From positions 35,742,162-35,806,161 of the forward strand of contig OU342637.1 in NCBI GenBank assembly GCA_910589415.1: a DNA stretch of 64,000 nucleotides. Direction: 5' to 3'. The DNA comes from Malachius bipustulatus. Its lineage: Eukaryota > Arthropoda > Insecta > Coleoptera > Melyridae. Within the stretch, counting starts at the first letter, position 1; each line of letters begins with the position of its first letter. Under the pieces are notes generated by a model. That model was not told the origin of the DNA, did not search any database, and worked only from the letters and a program-made list of their open reading frames with translations. The position numbers and the translations under genes were made by a program. This document shows positions 12,484-23,800 of the stretch, one piece after another.

Positions 12484-15405
12484 AGTTATATATATATATT
12501 CGTTTGAAATTACAAATTGCAGTCTTACGATACAAGTTGTTTAGTTTATTAAATTACATATGATTGGTTTCGTCGATCATGGGGAAAAGAACGATCTGTA
12601 GGATATTCCGATGTGATGTTGACATCATGGTGAAACATTTGCTTTGAGAGATATAGTCTAGGGAAAACCCCATTAAAAAACCTAGACACACCATCCTGTT
12701 GAGATTGGTTTGAAGTATTCCAATCATTTTGCCTTTCTGAGGTTATCTGGCTGTTAATGTAGATTTTGTTTACAAGAGCTTCAAATTCTGTAACCAGTCT
12801 ATTGTTTCGGTGGAAATTTTATGAATTGCTTGAAAACCTCCAGAAAATTTGGTTAAAGGACATTCATTGACAATGTGATTGATGGATTCTTCAGGATGTC
12901 CGCAAATACAGGAAGCGCTTGGTATTAAATTCCATTTATGTAACATTGAATTACATCTACCGTGTCCTGTTCTTAAGCGATTTACTTGTACCCAGACTTT
13001 CCTTCTGATTTCAAAACCGTTGACTAATGATGAAGGATCTTCGATTAAAGTGTTGTTGAATAAAGAAACACTTTTATTTCGCCAATCATTTCTCCATTCA
13101 TCTTCAATTTTAAATGGTCGATCCAGGTATGTTTCTAGCCACACAGGTCTTCTTGATTTTAATCTCGTTATTGGAAGATTATTCAGGTCCGATGTTATTG
13201 AAAAATCATCTGGAAATGTTCGGTATTTATTCATGATTTTATGTGTTGCTTGTTGTCTTCGGAGATGAGATGGAGCAATATTTGACAAAACAGGTAACCA
13301 AGGGATCGGAGTTGAGGAAATTGTTCCAGTAATAATTCGTAATGTTTGGTTCAGTTGAATATCCACTTTTGATTGATGTACACTGTTGAGCCATACGGGT
13401 GCACAATATTCCGCTGTTGAATAAACAAGTGCAAGAGCTGATGTGCGAATTGTTTTTGCATTGGCTCCCCAAGTTGTTCCAGCAAGTTTGTATAGAATAT
13501 TATTTCTTGTTTTTAATTTTTGTTTCACTTTTTCTAAGTGTTGATTATAGGTTAAAGATATATCCAAAGTCACACCAAGATATTTTGGATTGAAATTATG
13601 ATTCAGTGACGATCCGTTGAAAGTTATATTTAGCTTTTTAGATTTTTGGTGGTTATTGAGATGGAAACATGTAACTTCTGTTTTTGAAGAGTTTAAGCAA
13701 AGACGCCATTTCTTAAAGTAATCATTCATGATTTTCAAATCAGAGCACAGTGTTTCTTCTAATAAATTAAATTCGCTGTTTTGGTAAGTTAAAATAATGT
13801 CATCGGCATATATGAATTTTCTAGATTTGGTTGCAGGCAAATCACTAATGTAAATATTGAATAGCAGTGGAGATAAAACAGAACCTTGTGGGAGACCATT
13901 ATTTAAGATTCTGTATTTACTGCTCTTTTCGTTTACGAAAACTTTTATTTTTCGGTCTGATAGCATATTTTCCAATAGATTCATAATCGTCTTACAACCA
14001 ATGGTTTTATATAATTTATGTAAGAGACCTTCTTTCCACACAGTGTCGTATGCTGCAGATAGATCTAGGAAGACTGCTCCTGTTTTTAATTTTCTTTGAA
14101 AGCCACATTCAATGTGGGTTGTCAACGCCAAAACTTGGTCACATGTATTTCTGTTTGGCCGAAATCCACCTTGTTCAATAAGTAATTTTTCATCAACGAT
14201 TGGTAATAGACGATTGTATAAAAGTTTTTCCAGTACTTTATAAGTGATACTAAGCAAAGCAATAGGTCTGTAGCTTGAAGAGTCATCATTTGGTTTCCCA
14301 GGCTTTAGAATTGCGCTAATTTTTGCTTTTTTGAAATCTTCAGGTAGTCGACCTGAAACCAGAATGTTATTAAAAAAAGAAAGTAGCCATTTTAATGAAA
14401 AACTCCCCAGATTTTTTAAGAATTCAGTTAAAATACCATCGAAACCAGGTGATTTTCGATTTTTCATGGAATTTATTGCTGCTTTAAGTTCTTTTAATTC
14501 AAATGGTTTAGACAATGTGTCAGAATTAATGGCATTTTTTCTTTGTTTTCTTAATTTATTTTTAATGTTTTTCTGTTCTTCTTTGGATACTAAAACAGAA
14601 TTAGAAACTTTCACTATTCTAGAAGAAATAGAATTAGGTGAAATATTATATTTTTGCTGTTTTATTTGATTAGTAGTTCCTAATTTGCTAAGTAGGTTCC
14701 AACTGCTTCTACTAGAATGAGTGAAATTCATGTTTTCCATTAAAGTATTCCATTTTTCTTTCCGTGAATTGTTCAGACAATTCAAAATTGTATTTGCTGC
14801 TTCTGTAGTGGGAGCTTTTTTATATGATTCATAGATTTCCTGAGTTTCTTTGGTCCAACAAGGAATATATTGTTGTCGAAATCCTCTAGGTATTGTTCTT
14901 TTAGCTGTTGCTTTGATAATACCTACAAATCTAGAATAGTTATTATAAGTGGGCTTAATCCATCTTATGTTATTGTCTATTTGAGTTCTAAATTCTTTCC
15001 AGTTTGCTTTGCCAAAATTCCATCTTGGTTTTTGTAATGAATTAATATATTCAATACGAATTCCTGTTCTAATTAACGTCGGCTTGTGCTGGCTATGTGG
15101 AAAGTGTTGTAATACTTCCTTGATAATAGGTAATGGTATATCATCATTGTCTTTAGATATTATGCATAAATCTGGGTTATAATTTTTACGCCATCTAGAA
15201 GAATAAAAACTTTTTTTATCTTTCGGATTATATTTCAAATGATAATTATTTCTCTCAATCCAGTTGGACAAAGCAATGCCATTTCGGTCGTTGAGATCAT
15301 AACCCCAAGAGTTATGATGACAATTAAAATCTCCTGCATAAATAACTGGGTGTCCATAAACTATAGGAAAATCTTCTGGCCATTGAACATATAAAATATT
15401 ATATA
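12484..15405 (-). mobile_element. 5'-truncated jockey-like non-LTR retrotransposon
   Basis: A LINE on the minus strand inserted into a repeat unit of the surrounding array. Its 3' end (low coordinates) has a (TA)-rich tail instead of poly(A); its 5' end is cut inside the endonuclease domain, the usual outcome of incomplete target-primed reverse transcription. An imperfect 14-16 bp target duplication flanks it. The single coding frame is uninterrupted from the truncation point to the stop, so insertion is probably recent compared with the other LINE remains in the window. Confidence 0.85.
12770..15405 (-). CDS. Jockey-like LINE ORF2, 5'-partial (endonuclease tail, RT, zinc knuckle)
   Basis: About 878 codons without a stop. 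The frame is open to the truncation point, so it has no genuine start; any start inside it (for example TTG at 15271) is artificial. First come the last blocks of an AP-type endonuclease (AGDFNCHHNSWGY, then NPDLCI). The reverse transcriptase follows with RKSPGFDGI, SSYRPIALLSITYKVLEK, GFRPNRNTCDQVL, FLDLSAAYDTVW (first catalytic Asp), LPQGSVLSPLLF and the catalytic YADD box. The C-terminus has a zinc knuckle of the form C-x-C-x8-H-x4-C (CICG...NEC). In the family the protein nicks the target and copies the element's RNA in place. No RNase H domain is evident. All RT catalytic residues are present, but the missing endonuclease makes this copy non-autonomous. The exact clade within the jockey/CR1 group is not resolved. 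Confidence 0.9.
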
Positions 15406-15419
15406 GAGTTAAAATATTG
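15406..15419. repeat. Target site duplication (right) of jockey-like LINE
   Basis: gagttaaaatattg, the counterpart of 12468-12483. Confidence 0.65.
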
Positions 15420-17157
15420 CAATAAAATTTGCAATATTTTTATTATTAAGCCAGTGGCGTGGGTAGGAAAAGGGAAAAAAGGCTTTCTATAACCGTTTAT
15501 GAACATATTTTTTGAGGATATGAACTGAAATTTTGACTGAACTAATAACCCTTAACTATGAAAAATTTCAAGAAGCAAATAAAAAAATGGCGGAGATATT
15601 AGAATATTTTTACATCTTATGTTTATTCCTCTAAAATTTAAAATTTTCGGTTTTCAAAGCTCCCCTTTCACTTTTTCCGTTCTATAAAAGGTAGTCTAAA
15701 AAATAGTATTTTTTAAGTAAAGTTAGCCAGTGGCGGGCATAGGAAATGGGCCAAAATTGTTCAATTTTGCCAATGTTTTTTTTTTGTTTTGTTATATTTA
15801 AAAATTCATTCTAAGGCACGGTTTAAAACAAAATGAAATGCAATGTCAGTGAATATCACCTGACTATGTAAAATTTCAGAAAGCCAATTTAGAAAGCGGT
15901 GAAAATATTCAGAATTGAATCGCATAAAAATACACTATTTCTGCGATTGATGCGCAAGAAGGTTTTTTATAATTCACCCTGTATTTCTCCAAAATCGCGA
16001 AATTTCGATTTTCAAAACGCTCCTGTAGCTTTATCTTTCAAGATTAGTGAACGAAATTTTGGATTCTTGTAAATCTTTGGAATGACGTTAGATTTTCGTT
16101 GAAAAAATTTCCAAAAGTTCCATCACTTCTACAGGGTGTCCCTTCAAAATTCCAGGAACCCGGTTTTTGTCATCTCATTTCAGGTCGCAGTTTTGAATCT
16201 AGGAGGCTGAAATTTTTGTGGGAGTGAGATATCTACAAGGAGTGGTCTGGTATTGCACTTGAGCAAAATCGGCCAAGTCGTTTCAAAATGGCAGCCATTT
16301 GAATTTTTGGAAAATTTGCTATTTTTTGAGTCCCTGTATGAGCAAGATGGCAATAAAACTTTAAAATAAAATTAACAAGATTGGAAGAAAACTATTTGAA
16401 ATTTGAATTAAAGCAATTAAATTGGCATTATTTATATTCATAAGCCAGTGGCGTGGGTAGGAAAAGGGTAAAAATGTCTAAATTTCTATAACCGTTTATG
16501 AGTTCATTTTTGAAGAAATTGAACTAAAATTTTCACAGTAGGCAAGTACACTAATATCCTTTAACCCTTAAAAGTTTCAAGAAGTAAATAAGAAAAATGG
16601 CGGAGATATTAATATTTTTTTCATATGATGTTTATTTCTTTAAAATTTTAAAACCGCTGCTGTAGCTTCATATTTAAGGATTAGTGAACGAAATTTTTTA
16701 CCCTTGTGAAACTTCGAAATGACATTTGATTTTCGTAAAAAAAATTTCCTAAAGCTGCGTTACTTCTACAGGGTGTCCCTCCAAATTAAAAACAAAAACC
16801 GTCTATGAGGCACGGTTTCTTGTTGCAGTTTTCAATCTAGGGAGCTGAAATTTTTTTATGAGTAAGATAGCCGCAAGGAGTCGTCTGGTACTGTATTTGA
16901 GTAAAATCGAGCCGTTTCAAAATGGCTGCCTTTTCAATTTTAGAAACAATTGCCAGATTTTGAACCCCTATACCTACCTACCTATAAGCAAGTTAGAAAA
17001 ACAAATTTAAACCAAATTAACACGATTGGAAGAAAATTATTTTAAATTTGAGTTAATGCAATAAAATTTGCATATTTTTCATTAATAAGCCAGTGGCGTG
17101 GGTAGGAAAAGGGTAAAAATGGCTAAATTTCTATAACCGTTTATGAGCCTTTGAAAA
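15420..17157 (+). repeat. Mosaic repeat array, right part
   Basis: aagccagtggcgtgggtagg recurs at 15449, 16442 and 17089 (the last two are 647 bp apart) with a diverged copy, ttagccagtggcgggcatagg, at 15722. Between them lie shared boxes: aaatggcggagatatt, tcaagattagtgaacgaaat, tctacagggtgtccc (16130, 16778), tgaatctagg, caaaatggc, and cctgtatgagcaagatgg. The unit from 15449 to 16441 is longer because it contains the 15545-15980 element that also occurs inverted at 9528-9980. The last unit stops abruptly at about 17157, where LINE-derived sequence begins. No open frame. Confidence 0.8.
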
Positions 17158-17164
17158 GCCTGAC

Positions 17165-18110
17165 TTGAGTCTGCACTTACATCAAGTGGTCAGCAGCATA
17201 GAAAGATCGCTAGATCAAAAAGAAAGTAAACTTGGTACGTTCTTAGACATTGCCTTTGAAAACAACTATCATAACCTGGATAGGCAACATGTTGAGACTA
17301 AAGTCACTAACCATAGATGGTGGAGATAAGAACGGAAAACCTGACAGGTCACGCGGGGCTGTCCACAGGGGGGAATCCTCACGCCGCTGCCCTGGATAGC
17401 CCTAGTAAGTGATCTGATATGGAGTCTGAACGATAATAATCTCCACACCATCGACTATATGGATGACATCATCATCTTAATATCTGGTAAATTTGAAAAC
17501 ATACTCTGTGAGAGAATGCAGACCGCACTCCGCGCAGTAGAAAAATGGTGACAAACTTGGCTGTGAATCCATAGAAAACAAGGGTTGTACTCTTTACACC
17601 AAACGAAAAACAAACATCTCAAATCTGCCATGCCTCTTTGGCAGCACCTTAAAACTCTCATCGGAAGTAAAATATCTAAAAGAACCGAAAAGACTAGTAG
17701 GTCTCTACGGCAGTGCAGGGAGGTGGTGGGCTCGACCTGGGGCTTAGCCCCAAAGGTTGCCCTATGGATGTACATAACTGTCATCAGGCCCATGCTAGTA
17801 TGTATATGACTTAATAGTATGGTAGCCCAAATCCAGACTTACAACTACCCAGACTAAGTTAAGCAGTTTAAAAAGATTTGCATGTGCTGCTGCCACTGGA
17901 GCAATGAGAAACTTCCTGGTCCAGTTCTTTCTCAGCCTGGGATGGCTTAACGAGAGAAGCCACTAGGGAAAGGGGGAAGCACAATGGACCACCTGAGGCC
18001 TCAGTGCTGCGGACTTGTTCTGCCCTCCCAGAAATCTAGAATCCAGAGTAACCCTTGAAGAATTGCCTTCTGCGTTATCTTTACTTATCATAGCACTCTT
18101 GTGGAGCAAC
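17165..18110 (+). pseudogene. R1/LOA-like LINE reverse transcriptase fragment
   Basis: Frame-shifted pieces of an RT: near 17190-17270 a stretch ending LGTFLDIAFENN resembles the block with the first catalytic Asp; near 17350-17420 RGCPQGGILTPLPW and SDLIWSLND; at 17448-17475 TIDYMDDIIILISG, in which the YMDD-type active site is preserved; then ERMQTALRAVEKW before an in-frame TGA; near 17700-17810 VGSTWGLAPKVALWMYITVI, the thumb-region sequence typical of R1/LOA-type elements; and near 17880-17935 ACAAATGAMRNF. Frameshifts and stops make it non-functional. It starts exactly where the mosaic repeat ends. Confidence 0.75.
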
Positions 18111-18447
18111 AGTACAGCTTTCGTGCTGACTATTAGACTACTACTCTAAGTGAATTTTGTAGGGAGACAGGGAGCTTCATTATTGAGATTGTTTTATTTA
18201 TGTAATATTGTATTGAGTGTTTGAGATTGATGTGAGGATGATATTGCCTTCCTCTCAGAGTGTGAATTTCATTTCCACCTGGAGGCTGCAATTATGCCAC
18301 AACTTATTGGTCTCCAATACTCTTTGTTTGAATCGCGACTCAGTTAATAGAATTTGTTTCTGGGTTTGTTCAGCTTGATCGTGGAGGATTCTTATTAAGA
18401 TTAAATCAAGATTAAATCGTCACTGGCACACTTACATACGAGTAGGA
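18111..18447. other. Spacer, nothing recognised
   Basis: No open frame or element end recognised; this may be the 3' untranslated remains of the preceding LINE fragment. Confidence 0.4.
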
Positions 18448-18530
18448 TAGCGCATTCACTTGTTGACGTTGACTTGATATGGAGATTTTTGAACAGTTAG
18501 ATGTCACATCTTTAACAAATTTATTCACAG
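18448..18530 (+). repeat. Diverged inverted repeat, left arm
   Basis: tagcgcattcacttgttgac continues as gttgacttgatatgg and on to caggcgtagg. The reverse complement of 20752-20843 reads taacgcatccattcgttgac, then gttgacttgacatg and taggcgtacgg. The two arms frame the stacked LINE remains between them. Confidence 0.5.
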
Positions 18531-18784
18531 GCGTAGGTAGTAAGAGGCAAAAAGTAACTTACTGTTAATTATTGTTTTAATTTGTTTTAAATGTTGAAAT
18601 ATATAATATATCTTTTAGTTTCACCGATATATGTTTGGCGGCACTGTTATTGTGTCTTAATCAAGATATCTGTATCACCGCCACTTGGTCTTACTACGGT
18701 AGCGTATTCTCAATAGTACATCAAAGTAAGGATAAAGTTGGGAATGTTATATTTACTTAAAAAACGTCAGTTTTTCCATATACG

Positions 18785-19240
18785 TACCCGTGCGGTTGAG
18801 TACCCATCGGGCGCGTCCCCAGGTGGCGGATAGGGGGAAGGCCTTACAATGAGCGTAAGTGAGTAAGGTTAGCAGTGGTGATAAAGCTTGTCGGAGGTAA
18901 AATTCCAGACTGGTAGCTCAAAGCTCTGCCGCGGACCACCTCCCCCAACCTAGTTGTCGTGTCGTGACTAAAGGTCTGCACAGGGGTTATAGCGATGCCG
19001 AAGAACGTCCGAACGTGGACTCTCCGAAAGACCGTAAAACTCTGTTGTCGAGGTTATATCTCGCGAACAGAGGAATACGGGGGTATAGGCTTTACCGCCT
19101 GGACCAAAAGGAGACAACCTTTAAAAACCTTAATCCTACGGCGGGAACCCAGGCTAAAAGGATGCGTGGCTGAATAGTAGATCAGTCCCTTCTGGATTCA
19201 ACCTCGAAGAAGTGGCGCACCTTCGAAAATAAATGCCTAC
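18785..19240 (+). mobile_element. 5' UTR-like fragment of an R1/LOA-type LINE
   Basis: A GC-rich block in AT-rich surroundings beginning ccgtgcggttgagtaccc and gcgcgtccccaggtggcgga. This wording is typical of the 5' leaders of a widespread arthropod LINE group. It then runs through shadow open frames without a recognisable ORF1. Family assignment rests on recollection of that leader, not on a coding match. Confidence 0.5.
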
Positions 19241-19319
19241 CATACGTATGGAGCTCTGCGGATGGTATTTCTTTAATAGCTCCATTACTCGTGGGCCATA
19301 TGGACCAAGACACACCTAA

Positions 19320-19947
19320 TTCAATGCAGACCTTACCTAGGCCTAACTAGGTAGGGGCGCTGTTAAGCGAGTAGGTGGGTAAAGGGCAGAGGGAGCAGAG
19401 AAGATGTAACTGAAAAAGCTGAGTAAACACCGGCTGAGATAGGCAGTTGGACTTCTAAGAGGACACTGCCCACTAATAAAACGTGGATCCTTTTGGACAG
19501 AAAACCTGACACAAAAGGCCAATAACCAATTTTCCTCATGGGAGAACACCTAAGGGAGAAAATAGAGCAACTTCAATGCAGACCTTACCTATAGGCTAGG
19601 CCTAACTGGGGCGCTGTTAAGCGACTAGGTGGGTAAAGGGCAGAGGGAGCAGAGAAGATGTAACTGAAAAAGCTGAGTAAACACCGGCTGAGATGGGCAG
19701 TTGGACTTCTAACAGGACACTGCCCACTATTTACACCTCTCAATAATAGGAGTGAAAAAATATCCCGGATTACAGGAGATGCGGGGAGGGGGAGGAAACC
19801 CCATACCACCTAATATGTGAATGCCCAGCACTAGAGGGAACTAGACTTCTAGTATTTGGGACCGAAATGGCAGAACCAAAAGAAATAGAACAAGCACCCA
19901 TTGGACTCATACTGAAATACTTTTGGGAGATGGGACCGATGAGATAA
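19320..19947 (+). pseudogene. Tandemly duplicated LINE 3' coding fragment
   Basis: The segment starting ttcaatgcagaccttacct occurs at 19320 and again at 19572, 252 bp apart, with only a few differences over about 150 bp. Both translate to a stretch like LSKHRLR-AVGLL-GHCPL, the run-up to the C-terminal zinc knuckle of R1-type LINE ORF2. Only the second copy continues into CGEGEETPYHLICEC (the C-x8-H-x4-C half of the knuckle) and on to a TAA at 19945-19947, after a frameshift near 19780. An (AAT)-rich tail follows at about 20011-20030, consistent with a LINE 3' terminus. Confidence 0.7.
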
Positions 19948-20054
19948 TTATCCAAAGGGGTATAATAAGCGCAAGCTTCAGTACAAGGGCTTTGAACCTA
20001 CCCTAGAAGTAATAATAATAAATAATAATCCATATACGTACAGACAAGGAGACA

Positions 20055-20066
20055 CAATGTGTTGTT
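20055..20066. repeat. Target site duplication (left) of short LINE copy
   Basis: caatgtgttgtt, identical to 20458-20469. Confidence 0.85.
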
Positions 20067-20457
20067 TGTATTTGTATTTGTATTTTTGAGGGTGATCAAG
20101 TTACTGCGACCTAAAAGATCTATTGTATCCCCTCTACTGTGCTTCGCCTGGTGTGGAATCCCTTTAGTGAGCACCCTCTCCAAGTCCGTTACCTTGAGAA
20201 ACTTCAGGATTTTGAGAGGATCAAGGTCGGGTAAGTTCCCTTCCTCTAGCTGGTGGTGACCCAGAACATTACTTCTTTTGAGTTCTATCGCATCGCAGTT
20301 TAGCAGCAGGTGACGTAGTGTCTCGTCTCCTTTCCCGCAGAATCTGCAGACGTCATTTTCTTCTACGCCTAACTTCCTCAGGTGTTCCTTGAGCTTGCAA
20401 TGTCCCGTTAGGAATCCCGTCAGTGTTCTGAGACGTTCCTTGCTGAGGTTGAAGAGT
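20067..20457 (-). mobile_element. Severely 5'-truncated LINE with perfect 12-bp target duplication
   Basis: On the minus strand the copy runs from 20457 into a tail of ATACAA-type hexamers next to the left duplication. Such microsatellite tails are common in R1/jockey-group elements. The perfect 12-bp flanking duplication fixes both ends to the base, which gives a 391-bp insert. Confidence 0.85.
20095..20456 (-). pseudogene. C-terminal zinc-knuckle portion of LINE ORF2 (5'-truncated)
   Basis: The minus-strand frame is open from the truncation point: LFNLSKERLRTLTGFLTGHC, then a perfect C-x2-C-x8-H-x4-C knuckle (CRFCGKGDETLRHLLLNC), and about 65 further residues. In R1/jockey-type ORF2 proteins this knuckle follows the RNase H domain and is thought to contact the element RNA or target. 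No stop interrupts the preserved part, and the frame reads on into the hexamer tail. It has no start and cannot act alone. Confidence 0.8.
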
Positions 20458-20469
20458 CAATGTGTTGTT
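20458..20469. repeat. Target site duplication (right) of short LINE copy
   Basis: caatgtgttgtt, identical to 20055-20066. Confidence 0.85.
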
Positions 20470-20751
20470 ACAGTAAACAAATTTCTTAAAACGGCAGTTT
20501 TTTGCTACGTTAGAGGATGTTTCTGCAATTAAAAGAGTGGTTTCCAATTATTGACATTTCCTGAAAGTAACTTTTAAATGCTTTTAAATTTTATTAGTCC
20601 TCTATCAATATTTTAACTATTACTTGGACATAAAAAGACACCCGATATTTGCAGAAAATTGGACGCAAATAGGTTTTAGTATACCTTGATTCCTTATTTT
20701 TAGGGATCATCATAGAGATTTTATAGATAAATTTGTTGTACGTCGGACTGT

Positions 20752-20843
20752 CCGTACGCCTAAGACAAAATTTGGCTAAAAAGTTACATCCAGATATAAA
20801 ATCATTTTCATGTCAAGTCAACGTCAACGAATGGATGCGTTAC
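20752..20843 (-). repeat. Diverged inverted repeat, right arm
   Basis: Counterpart of 18448-18530 in opposite orientation; see that entry. Confidence 0.5.
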
Positions 20844-23800
20844 ACTAATAATAAATTGTCCTAGTCAGCACAATGCATTAGTATAGAAGTGTCCAATATT
20901 TTTAGTTGAGCGTATTTGGTATAACTTATGTTTTAGATTCATTAAGTCAAGCTTAGTTTTCATATTTCACCAGATTTAAGACCAAAACTTACGTCATACT
21001 AGAATATGCTGCGTTTCTGCTCTTGCTTATCGTGAAAGGATGGCACCATTCCAGGATTTTATCGCCAAAGAAAGAGTTCTTATCCCTACAAAGGTAGTTG
21101 AGATAAATTCTCTGAATTCCTCCAAGTACCCAGTATGTATAATATGCTTACTTTCACATGCATTCTAGTTTCGTTCAACAGAAATGGTTCACGAGCTATA
21201 AACTTGACCATATTATTCAAGACGTAAACTAGGTAAAGCACCAAATATTTGTAGCATTCTATACCTATTAAAAATAAATTTGTATCAGCATCTAAATTAT
21301 TGATGTTGGCGGTGCATAATTCAAAATACAACCTCTAAAATACACAGATTATTATGTGAGGCTGAAATTATTATTACACCGACTACATTAGGTACTCATT
21401 TACCTATACCTTACCAAACAGCAAGCAAACCACATGATAGATGACGACAGGTTGCAAGTACGCAAAACCCAACCTTATAGTAATATCCTGATTGAGTTAC
21501 CTGCTTATAATTAAACCGCCGAGTGCAACCGCATAGGTTTAGTTATTCCTGTTTAGTACAGCATGCATCATGTAAATCGTAATGACGCGTAAATTGGTGC
21601 TGAAAGCCCTCAAGCCGACAACCAGAACTATTTCATCTCCACATTCATTCATCGCTATTGAATTGCGATAATTATGATGTCAAAAGGGATAACCAATTCA
21701 ACGGGGACACGTCATGCTGAGTTATTATTACCATTTGTTACAACCAGTCATATTATTGGTACAAGTAATAGAACAAAGAAATTCATCGTTAGAGGAGGCA
21801 TATTATGTAAATACTCGTAGGAAGAAAATGTGAATAATGTGTCAAGTCACAATATAAAAGTTACCCCAAGTAACTCTAACCAGCACGTTACAGAGATCAA
21901 ATTCGGCAACAGAGCAGAACTGACGAACCATTAGGTAGGTATCATCCATTCTTGGTCCCGAGTCGCAAGCGATGATGTGCGAATTCATGGCGATGACATT
22001 GCATTATGTATACCGTTCATTTGCTATTATTACGGAGCACTCAATTATGTTTGTGGGAATTTGTGAAGTCTCGACACGTGCATCTTCTGTGCGGAGATTA
22101 CATTCGAGATTACAATGCGGGGGTTGTTAGTGGAGGAATCGTCTTATAGGCTTACGGATCAGAAGTCGGGTTGTCAGTTTTTAGAATATAGGACTCCGAT
22201 TCATGGTGGATTCGTGTTGGATTGTGCAAGGACGGTTAACATGATTTCTTGCGAAAAAATGGAGACTTACTCAGAAATGGCCGAATTTGTCAGAAATGGA
22301 AAAAGATTTCTATTTAAAAATTCAGATTGTATTTCTGAAAAAGCACTTTTGGGGAAGTTTTAAAACACTTTAGCAGCAGCATCAAGAGCAGCATAAACTC
22401 TGTTGTTCTGCCCCTTTCTGAATATTAAAACGTGCAAGTAACTACTGAGTGTTTACAAGTACATTATGCGAATTGAAATTGGTAGTTTCTACGGTAGAAG
22501 CTTGCTTATATGTGTATAATACTCTATTGGGGTATAGATCACTAAATCCAAGAACCATTGGGTAACCCTTAATGTCATGAATTAATCAGCCATTTTTACT
22601 AACCCAAGCATTGCGGGCTTAATTTTTGTTTCTGCTGGGGTGGGTTGTACGACTATGGTGCTACGATGCTTCTTAATTCTTTTAAGACAAACGCCGTTGT
22701 TGTGCTTTCCTGTTATTATGTTTCGGTTTATCTTTTTTTGCATAGATTGTTTCTCTACGTTTCTCCATGTGACTAGGAACCTCGCGAGTCCCGGGGAAGC
22801 TGCGTTTTGAGCGAGCTCATCGGGGTGAATACTCTCAGTATATTGCCTTCTCTGCACATACTTTCTCTACTCCCGGGAAGTTACTTCAAATAATAAAATA
22901 ACAGGCTTGACTCCATCGAGCTCTCTGGCAGTCTACAAAACAGAGCCTTCCAAATATTTTAATATTTTTCTAAGAAGTCATATCATCGATCGGGGATTCG
23001 AGGTCTGTCGGTTCCCCGTATATCGGAGTCTCTGGGGTTTCCCTTGACTGGAAATCATAATTATCTATCCATCTTTTGGCTTCCTAAATTCTGATCTAAT
23101 TGAAGAGTTTCTTCTAAGCCTACTTTGTATCTAATGATCACAGTGCGCAGAAAGAGCTAGAAACCAAATTTGAGAGCAACTGGACAATCATTTTTAAAAT
23201 CCACTACTTGGTTTCAGTTTCATCACTTTATTTTGACGGTTTTACATTCTTAACCAAGTAAGGTGCCTATAACATTACATATCAAATATAGACACATTGT
23301 ATTTTACTTGCAACAACTAGCTCTTCAAACCCTCCTTAATGCAATAAAAGAGCATGCAATGTAGACAACAACAACACAGGTACTGACAACTATACTACTT
23401 CTCTACCTTTATAGCCTCCTGAATTACTATTTGATTACCCGAACGAGGCGCGATGCAGAGGAGCAGTAACAGGAAGATAAGCTCGAGTTCTAAGCGCTGC
23501 ATGAATGTGATTTAATATTTAACTAGTATTGTTGTGTTCAAATCGGATCAGAATTAATTAGTAACGTTGCTTTCAATAATTTAACATTTACTTCCACCTA
23601 GATTCACGTTTCCCGGTTATTTCTTGCAATGAAACTCGCCTAATATTCACTTGTGGGGTTGAGATAATACTTCTTTTATGTATTTGAATGTGTCTGCGGT
23701 TCTAATGATTATTTTGTTTCAGGTAAGCCACAGATGTCACAGTTTGAACGGTAAGATATTATGTTAACTCGCATTCACAGATCCTGTCAATCAACATTCA

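Noticed and set aside
12879..14669. Plus-strand open frames at 12879-13268, 13857-14099 and 14331-14669
   Set aside because: They lie antisense to the intact LINE coding frame and have no motif of their own.
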